Assembly: GCA_004794655.1 (NCBI GenBank)
Contig: SMMW01000648.1
Location: 829,718 to 893,717 of the forward strand
Source of the DNA: Marisa cornuarietis
Lineage: Eukaryota > Mollusca > Gastropoda > Architaenioglossa > Ampullariidae
Reading direction: 5' to 3'
Length of the DNA: 64,000 nucleotides
Made by a program: the position numbers and the translations under genes. A model generated the notes under the pieces. The model saw nothing but the letters and a program-made list of their open reading frames with translations. It did not search any database and was not told the DNA's origin. Below, one piece after another: positions 57,056-64,000 of the stretch. Position 1 is the first letter of the stretch. Each line of letters opens with the position of its first letter.

Positions 57056-57540
57056 GCCACTCGGGGAGCAATCATATTCAATGTCAAATAGGGAACTTTC
57101 TCTTACAAACGCACACGTTCTCTCGTTCTCTCACTCTCTTTTCTCGCTTAACGGCATGCTGTTCAAGCACGCTTTGCTTTAAAACGTGAACACCTCTTAT
57201 ATATTTATTTCGTTTTTTTGAGACGTGACTCGATGGAGACTATCGCTCAAGCGTGCACTTGTAGGTGGCGTGGCGTGATACATGTTGTAGTATGATAGTG
57301 GAGTGCAGGCGAGTGGAAAATGTTGGTTGAGGATAGATAACGTGACATTCACACTGTAAAGACGAAGGCAAGCATGGCTAAAAAGCAGCAGGTTAAAAAA
57401 AAAAGTTGTTGAAAACAGTGTTGTGTACGAAAGAGAAAAAGTTTCCACCGGTAAGGAAATGGATGTGGGGGGTGGGGGGTGTCCCAGGTAAAAGTACATG
57501 AAAAGTAAGAAATAAGTGAAAGAAAGAAAAGTAAATGGTT
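57056..57540. other. Spacer U2 to 5S(A)
   Basis: Contains a candidate U2 3' box (57,083-57,091) and a T-rich 5S terminator on the minus strand near 57,520-57,535. Repeated at 61,351-61,834. Confidence 0.6.
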
Positions 57541-57659
57541 TGCCTACAGCACCCGGTGTTCCCAGGCGGTCACCCATCCAAGTACTAACCTGGCCCGACG
57601 TTGCTTAACTTCGGTGATCGGACGAGAACCGGTGTGTTCAACGTGGTATGGCCGTAGGC
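57541..57659 (-). rRNA. 5S rRNA, variant A (second)
   Basis: Variant A marks as at 53,221, with GGGCCAGGTTAGTACT in place of GGGCCCGGTTAGTACT. Lies about 485 bp after U2 on the opposite strand. Confidence 0.97.
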
Positions 57660-57805
57660 GAAAGATGTTCGTTTACAAAGCTTCTTAAAAGAAACGTACA
57701 GTATAGATGAGACACCTAGCGATAGCATGGAAGATAAAACAGAGCATACAATGTATAACCCAGTCTGTTATGCCAGACCTAGTGGGTAAAATAACACCAA
57801 CACAA

Positions 57806-57845
<40 letters not shown>

Positions 57846-58458
57846 ATACACCATGTTGACACGTGGTGTATTTGTTTGATTTTCTTGAATCTTTATGTTG
57901 TGCTCTTCCCTCATCAGCCAAAGTCCACGTCCCTTCCCTCGGTATAGGTCAAATCTGGTAAAACGTTTGAAATAATTCGAAATTGTCCAATATTTAATCT
58001 AGCATTATTGCTTCAAATAGACCAAGAAATATAGAAAGTACGGTAAATAATTCAAACGAAGTGAAAACGCTTTCTTTTCTTTACCTCCTACATAAGACTG
58101 TGACGTCGTCGGTGGGACTGCTGACCTTTATAGAAGTGGGGGGGGGGAAAGGAGAAAGAAAAGGATCCCTGAGCAAGAGAGGTTACCCTAATATGCTCAT
58201 AGCGAAGATTGCAGGTATCTAAATTTTTGTCGTTTTACCTTCATTGGAGAAACTGTAACACGCTAATTGCTGCCAGAACTTTCAAATAAAATGACAGAAA
58301 TCATTCAGCATGGCACTTTGTTTACAACTGAAGAAGTTTGCACTAACTGAGTAAAAAAGAGGAAAAGAAAAAGGGTTAAAGTTACAAGGCGCCTTAGATC
58401 ACCACTACATAGCCCACAAATAGTTTGAGGTGGGTAGGTGAATACAGCTCTGCAACTC
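57660..58458. other. Spacer 5S(A) to U1
   Basis: Contains a (CT)n(CA)n microsatellite (about 57,805-57,845) that shortens from the first to the third unit. Also holds TTCCCTCATCAGCCAAAGTC, which recurs in diverged form at 51,770 and 52,440. Should include the U1 proximal promoter, but no element could be fixed by comparison with U2. Confidence 0.55.
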
Positions 58459-58622
58459 ATACTTACCTGGCACGGGAGGTACCTTGATCATTACGGAGGT
58501 CCACCCAGGGCGAGGCCTGTCCATTGCACTTGGGGCGGGTTGACCCCTGCGATCACCCTAAATGTGGGTGACTCGAGTGCGCAATTTATTCGTAAGGGGA
58601 ACTGCGTTCGCGCTATCCCTTG
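58459..58622 (+). ncRNA. U1 snRNA (second)
   Basis: Identical by eye to the copy at 54,164-54,327, same 164-nt length and the same downstream GTCAAAGTATG. Confidence 0.97.
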
Positions 58623-59105
58623 CAAAAGCAACTCAGTCAAAGTATGTCTTGTAAACTTGTATCCAAACCTCCTGGCAAACAAAGGAGGTGTCATCTTTTA
58701 TTTCTTATCATCATCGTCTTCACGCAGGTCGTAACCTAGAATATTGTTTTTTTTTATATTCTTGCTTAATATATGTCACCTGCATGCCTTCTCATACTCA
58801 TAATTCATTACACTTGCACCACCAGAATCAGATCAGTCAGTCTAAACCCGTGTACAGTCGTCTGGCGATCCTAGAGTAGATGAGCATGATTCCAATACGA
58901 AACCATAAATGTAAAAACAAAACAAAACCGAGAGCAAAATAGCCCTTCAAACAAAACATTAAAATGTAAACAACAACAACAACAAAGGTAGAAGATAATA
59001 AGATAACGGTTTGCCTTGAGCATCCGAAAAATGCTTTGAAATGAAGATGGGAACAGCATGGAGAGAAACGTATGAAATAAATAAATGAAAGAAAAGTAAA
59101 AGGTT

Positions 59106-59224
59106 TGCCTACAGCACCAGGTGTTCCCAGGCGGTCACCCATCCAAGTACTGACCAGGCCCGACGTTGCTTGACTTCGGTGATCGGACGAGAACCGGTGT
59201 GTTCAACGTGGTATGGCCGTAGGC
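59106..59224 (-). rRNA. 5S rRNA, variant B (second)
   Basis: Carries all variant B marks (GTCAAGCAAC, GGTCAGTACT, ACCTGGTGC) and the same terminator tract. Confidence 0.96.
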
Positions 59225-61159
59225 GAGAGATGTTCGTTTAGAAAGCTTTCTAAAAGCAGCTGTACACGACCTAGCATAGTGACACATAGCGAAGGCTCTA
59301 CGTGTGCATACAGAAGGTCGCGTGCACAAAGTCCACAAGAAAACCCCCAGTGCTGAGCCAGTACGACCAGCGCAGACAACAACCGCACCAGACACCTGCT
59401 CCACCCCGACCATGTTCAATGGCGACAACAACCGGGTGAACCCGCGCACCTAGGAACCGCCAGCACGACTCCCACCATCTGCCTACGCGGCGACCCACGA
59501 GGAGCGCCAAGCCAAAGAGGACCAGCTTAGCACAGCACAGCTCTATGGACGTTTCCCGCAAAGCGGACAGAGGAAACATGTGATGGATACAGACAGATAC
59601 ACCGAGAGCCACGCTGGCCGAAGACGATGTGTCATGGCAATAAGACTTTGTGGAGTTTGTGTCAGACACTGATTGTGCGTGCCAGGAGGATATAACCACG
59701 ACTCCAGAGACGAGGATTACATTAGCAACCTTCTACCGCAGTGAGTACAACGAAAAGAGCAGAAAATCGTCACAAACAAAATGGAATGGGACTATCTGCC
59801 GGGTTAGGGTGGAGGAAGAGCGGCGTTCTCTCAGCGAGCGTAAACAAAACAGAACCAAAAAGGGAAAACCTGCAATCTGGTGACATGCTTACGCCACTTG
59901 GTGTTGACGACACACAGGTAAAAAAAAAAAGTGGAATATAATTATATGTAGGTTGGACGTGGTGTGGGATGGCGCCTTGTGGTTGTCATGAGACTACTTT
60001 AATAAACGTAGAGCTCTGTAGCGTCGTAGTCGCACTTATGTCTTGTACGCGGTTCTTGCAAGCCCGCATCTGAACGACACTGGGATGGAGGCGCTGAGAA
60101 AGGGTAGCGGTAAGGGGCGTTACGTCAGCAAGGGCTGCCGCCAGCGCTGACCGTTATGCGATCTGTTCCCTGTGGGACTAGTAGCACGCGTAACCTCCTT
60201 CTTGCGGACGCCATCGCTTCGCCGAGTTTAGTGCGCTGGGCGTGAACCCTTTGTAGTGAATGGGGTTAACTGGACCTTGGTGGGTGGCTCGTCTTCCTCC
60301 TGTCTGTCGCCGACGAGGCGCGCGGTCGTTGTTTGTATCCGTCGCCCTCGCTCTGGGCTTTTAAAACTTTTGGTGGCGCCCATCTCCTCTCCCTCTCAGG
60401 TGTGGCTACATGCTGATACGAGTACCTTCGTCTGAAGGGTGCGATGGCGAATACAAGGACGCCGGGCCTGTACTGTCATCGTGGAAAGACTTGACGTTCG
60501 TTGATGGTGCGTTCGCATGCTACGCCTTTTACGGTAAAGCTTAATCATTACCTTTGGAATGATTACCCACAAGGGAGTGGGACCATAGGACGGGTGAGGA
60601 TGGAGGAAGAGTGGCGTTCCATGAGCGAGCGTAAGTAAAAGAAGAGGAAAAAGCTGTAATGTCGTAACATGGTTACACACCACTTGGTATTGACGCCACA
60701 CATGCAGTAAACTAGGTCTACAATTTGGAGTGGAAGGTAGGTCGGAACAGAGGCGGGCGGGTGGATGGCTGGGTAGGGGTGGAGGGTAAAGCAACGAGAG
60801 CTTGTTTGCACCAAAAGCCATTCAAGTGTCTATTAGCAGCAGTTCTCGTGTGTGTCTAGCTTAATTAATCGTTTGAAAGATACCGACGGACTCGGGTTGG
60901 TTTCCCTTGCTCACGCTCGGAGAAGGTAAGTAGCGTTTCAAAACCGAGATGTTCATCACTGTCTTCTTTGGTGAGGCCGTAGCTGTAGAAATGCGGTAAA
61001 ACGTTGAAGGTAACAACTGCAGTCAGAATATCAAGCAAGCTCTTACATGTACGGCCGACATTCCACATTAAAAATGACTTAAACGCCATTCTATGTTGCC
61101 AAACCCGAATGTGACGGAAAGCCAGACGATACTGTGGTAAATGTCCAGCCATAGGTGGC
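59225..61159. other. Long array spacer, second unit
   Basis: Near-identical to 54,930-56,864, with scattered single-base differences (for example CACAAGAAAACC against CACAAGACAACC). Confidence 0.6.
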
Positions 61160-61350
61160 ATCGCTTCTCGGCCTTTTGGCTAAGATCAAAGTGTAGTATC
61201 TGTTCTTATCAGCTTAATATCTGATACGTTCCCCAATGGGGAACTTCGATATTAAACTGATTTTTGACCTCTGATGGAGTGTTAGGGGCTTGCTCCACCT
61301 CTGTCACGGGTTGGCCTGGTATTGCAGTACCACCAGGTTCGGCCCACTCC
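61160..61350 (+). ncRNA. U2 snRNA (second intact)
   Basis: 191 nt, same as 56,865-57,055 by eye, including GTAGTA, the Sm tract GATTTTTGA and the 3' flank. Confidence 0.97.
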
Positions 61351-61834
61351 GCCACTCGGGGAGCAATCATATTCAATGTCAAATAGGGAACTTTCTCTTA
61401 CAAACGCACACGTTCTCTCGTTCTCTCACTCTCTTTTCTCGCTTAACGGCATGCTGTTCAAGCACGCTTTGCTTTAAAACGTGAACACCTCTTATATATT
61501 TATTTCGTTTTTTTGAGACGTGACTCGATGGAGACTATCGCTCAAGCGTGCACTTGTAGGTGGCGTGGCGTGATACATGTTGTAGTATGATAGTGGAGTG
61601 CAGGCGAGTGGAAAATGTTGGTTGAGGATAGATAACGTGACATTCACACTGTAAAGACGAAGGCAAGCATGGCTAAAAAGCAGCAGGTTAAAAAAAAAGT
61701 TGTTGAAAACAGTGTTGTGTACGAAAGAGAAAAAGTTTCCACCGGTAAGGAAATGGATGTGGGGGGTGGGGGGTGTCCCAGGTAAAAGTACATGAAAAGT
61801 AAGAAATAAGTGAAAGAAAGAAAAGTAAATGGTT

Positions 61835-61953
61835 TGCCTACAGCACCCGGTGTTCCCAGGCGGTCACCCATCCAAGTACTAACCTGGCCCGACGTTGCTT
61901 AACTTCGGTGATCGGACGAGAACCGGTGTGTTCAACGTGGTATGGCCGTAGGC
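61835..61953 (-). rRNA. 5S rRNA, variant A (third)
   Basis: Same as the second A copy, including GGGCCAGGTTAGTACT. Confidence 0.97.
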
Positions 61954-62099
61954 GAAAGATGTTCGTTTACAAAGCTTCTTAAAAGAAACGTACAGTATAG
62001 ATGAGACACCTAGCGATAGCATGGAAGATAAAACAGAGCATACAATGTATAACCCAGTCTGTTATGCCAGACCTAGTGGGTAAAATAACACCAACACAA

Positions 62100-62133
<34 letters not shown>

Positions 62134-62748
62134 ATACACCATGTTGACACGTGGTGTATTTGTTTGATTTTCTTGAATCTTTATGTTGTGCTCTTCCCTC
62201 ATCAGCCAAAGTCCACGTCCCTTCCCTCGGTATAGGTCAAATCTGGTAAAACGTTTGAAATAATTCGAAATTGTCCAATATTTAATCTAGCATTATTGCT
62301 TCAAATAGACCAAGAAATATAGAAAGTAGGTTAATAATTCAAACGAAGTGAAAACGCTTTCTTTTCTTTACCTCCTACATAAGACTGTGACGTCGTCGGT
62401 GGGACTGCTGACCTTTATAGAAGTGTGGGGGGGGGGGAAAGGAGAAAGAAAAGGATCCCTGAGCAAGAGAGGTTACCCTAATATGCTCATAGCGAAGATT
62501 GCAGTTATCTAAATTTTTGTCGTTTTACCTTCATTGGAGAAACTGTAACACGCTAATTGCTGCCAGAACTTTCAAATAAAATGACAGAAATCATTCAGCA
62601 TGGCACTTTGTTTACAACTGAAGAAGTTTGCACTAACTGAGTAAAAAAGAGGAAAAGAAAAAGGGTTAAAGTTACAAGGCGCCTTAGATCACCACTACAT
62701 AGCCCACAAATAGTTTGAGGTGGGTAGGTGAATACAGCTCTGCAACTC

Positions 62749-62912
62749 ATACTTACCTGGCACGGGAGGTACCTTGATCATTACGGAGGTCCACCCAGGG
62801 CGAGGCCTGTCCATTGCACTTGGGGCGGGTTGACCCCTGCGATCACCCTAAATGTGGGTGACTCGAGTGCGCAATTTATTCGTAAGGGGAACTGCGTTCG
62901 CGCTATCCCTTG
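62749..62912 (+). ncRNA. U1 snRNA (third)
   Basis: 164 nt, identical by eye to the other two U1 copies. Confidence 0.97.
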
Positions 62913-63396
62913 CAAAAGCAACTCAGTCAAAGTATGTCTTGTAAACTTGTATCCAAACCTCCTGGCAAACAATGGAGGTGTCATCTTTTATTTCTTATCA
63001 TCATCGTCTTCACGCAGGTCGTAACCTAGAATATTGTTTTTTTTTTATATTCTTGCTTAATATATGTCATCTGCATGCCTTCTCATACTCATAATTCATT
63101 ACACTTGCACCACCAGAATCAGATCAGTCAGTCTAAACCCGTGTACAGTCGTCTGGCGATCCTAGAGTAGATGAGCATGATTCCAATACGAAACCATAAA
63201 TGTAAAAACAAAACAAAACCGAGAGCAAAATAGCCCTTCAAACAAAACATTAAAATGTAAACAACAACAACAACAAAGGTAGAAGATAATAAGATAACGG
63301 TTTGCCTTGAGCATCCGAAAAATGCTTTGAAATGAAGATGGGAACAGCATGGAGAGAAACGTATGAAATAAATAAATGAAAGAAAAGTAAAAGGTT

Positions 63397-63515
63397 TGCC
63401 TACAGCACCAGGTGTTCCCAGGCGGTCACCCATCCAAGTACTGACCAGGCCCGACGTTGCTTGACTTCGGTGATCGGACGAGAACCGGTGTGTTCAACGT
63501 GGTATGGCCGTAGGC
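63397..63515 (-). rRNA. 5S rRNA, variant B (third)
   Basis: Variant B marks as in the other units. The remainder of the window (63,516-64,000) is the start of the next long spacer. Confidence 0.96.
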
Positions 63516-64000
63516 GAGAGATGTTCGTTTAGAAAGCTTTCTAAAAGCAGCTGTACACGACCTAGCATAGTGACACATAGCGAAGGCTCTACGTGTGCAT
63601 ACAGAAGGTCGCGTGCACAAAGTCCACAAGAAAACCCCCAGTGCTGAGCCAGTACGACCAGCGCAGACAACAACCGCACCAGACACCTGCTCCACCCCGA
63701 CCATGTTCAATGGCGACAACAACCGGGTGAACCCGCGCACCTAGGAACCGCCAGCACGACTCCCACCATCTGCCTACGCGGCGACCCACGAGGAGCGCCA
63801 AGCCAAAGAGGACCAGCTTAGCACAGCACAGCTCTATGGACGTTTCCCGCAAAGCGGACAGAGGAAACATGTGATGGATACAGACAGATACACCGAGAGC
63901 CACGCTGGCCGAAGACGATGTGTCATGGCAATAAGACTTTGTGGAGTTTGTGTCAGACACTGATTGTGCGTGCCAGGAGGATATAACCACGACTCCAGAG

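Larger units (their letters stand above)
53200..64000. repeat. Tandem array of ~4.29-kb units: U2 - 5S(A) - U1 - 5S(B)
   Basis: Equivalent points repeat at 4290-4295 bp: U1 at 54,164, 58,459 and 62,749; 5S-B at 54,811, 59,106 and 63,397; U2 at 56,865 and 61,160; 5S-A at 53,221, 57,541 and 61,835. Units differ by few substitutions and by short microsatellite lengths. snRNA genes are on the plus strand and 5S genes on the minus strand. The array continues past the right edge of the window. Confidence 0.97.

Overview
The window reads as nuclear DNA of a lophotrochozoan animal, most likely a marine mollusc. Genes are split by GT-AG introns. There are abundant microsatellites, minisatellites, LINE, SINE and MITE relics. 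The 5S rRNA, U1 and U2 snRNA genes are clearly metazoan, and the 5S sequence is of molluscan type. All exon models here are read by eye from splice signals, reading phase and comparison of two paralogous copies; no search was run.

Region 1 (1-41,270) is an old tandem segmental duplication with an offset of about 24 kb. Each copy holds, in the same order and strand, a single-pass cadherin-repeat membrane protein and a type II Golgi-type GT11 (alpha-1,2-fucosyltransferase-like) enzyme. The left copy enters the window inside its cadherin gene (1-7655), followed by its GT11 gene (10,535-12,374). The right copy has a complete 14-exon cadherin gene (18,870-29,745; the exons sum to 2106 nt, 701 residues, with every junction in phase), followed by its GT11 gene (34,096-36,398). 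The two copies differ by private insertions (LINE, MITE and minisatellite expansions), which serve as a relative clock for events after the duplication. The proteins may both bear on the cell surface and glycans (adhesion receptor; fucosylation), but a joint function is inference only.

Region 2 (41,270-49,930) is AT-rich and poor in recognisable mobile elements. It carries one intact gene on the minus strand, a 602-residue protein with seven C2H2 zinc fingers (five N-terminal, two C-terminal). The 5 kb downstream of its stop may hold a long 3' UTR.

Region 3 (49,930-64,000) begins with two tRNA-derived SINEs and a zone of decayed RNA gene fragments. It then becomes a nearly perfect tandem array with a period of about 4.29 kb. 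Each unit carries U2 snRNA (+), 5S rRNA variant A (-), U1 snRNA (+) and 5S rRNA variant B (-). The array runs off the right edge. Linking two spliceosomal RNAs with two fixed 5S variants in one homogenised unit is the most striking feature of the window.
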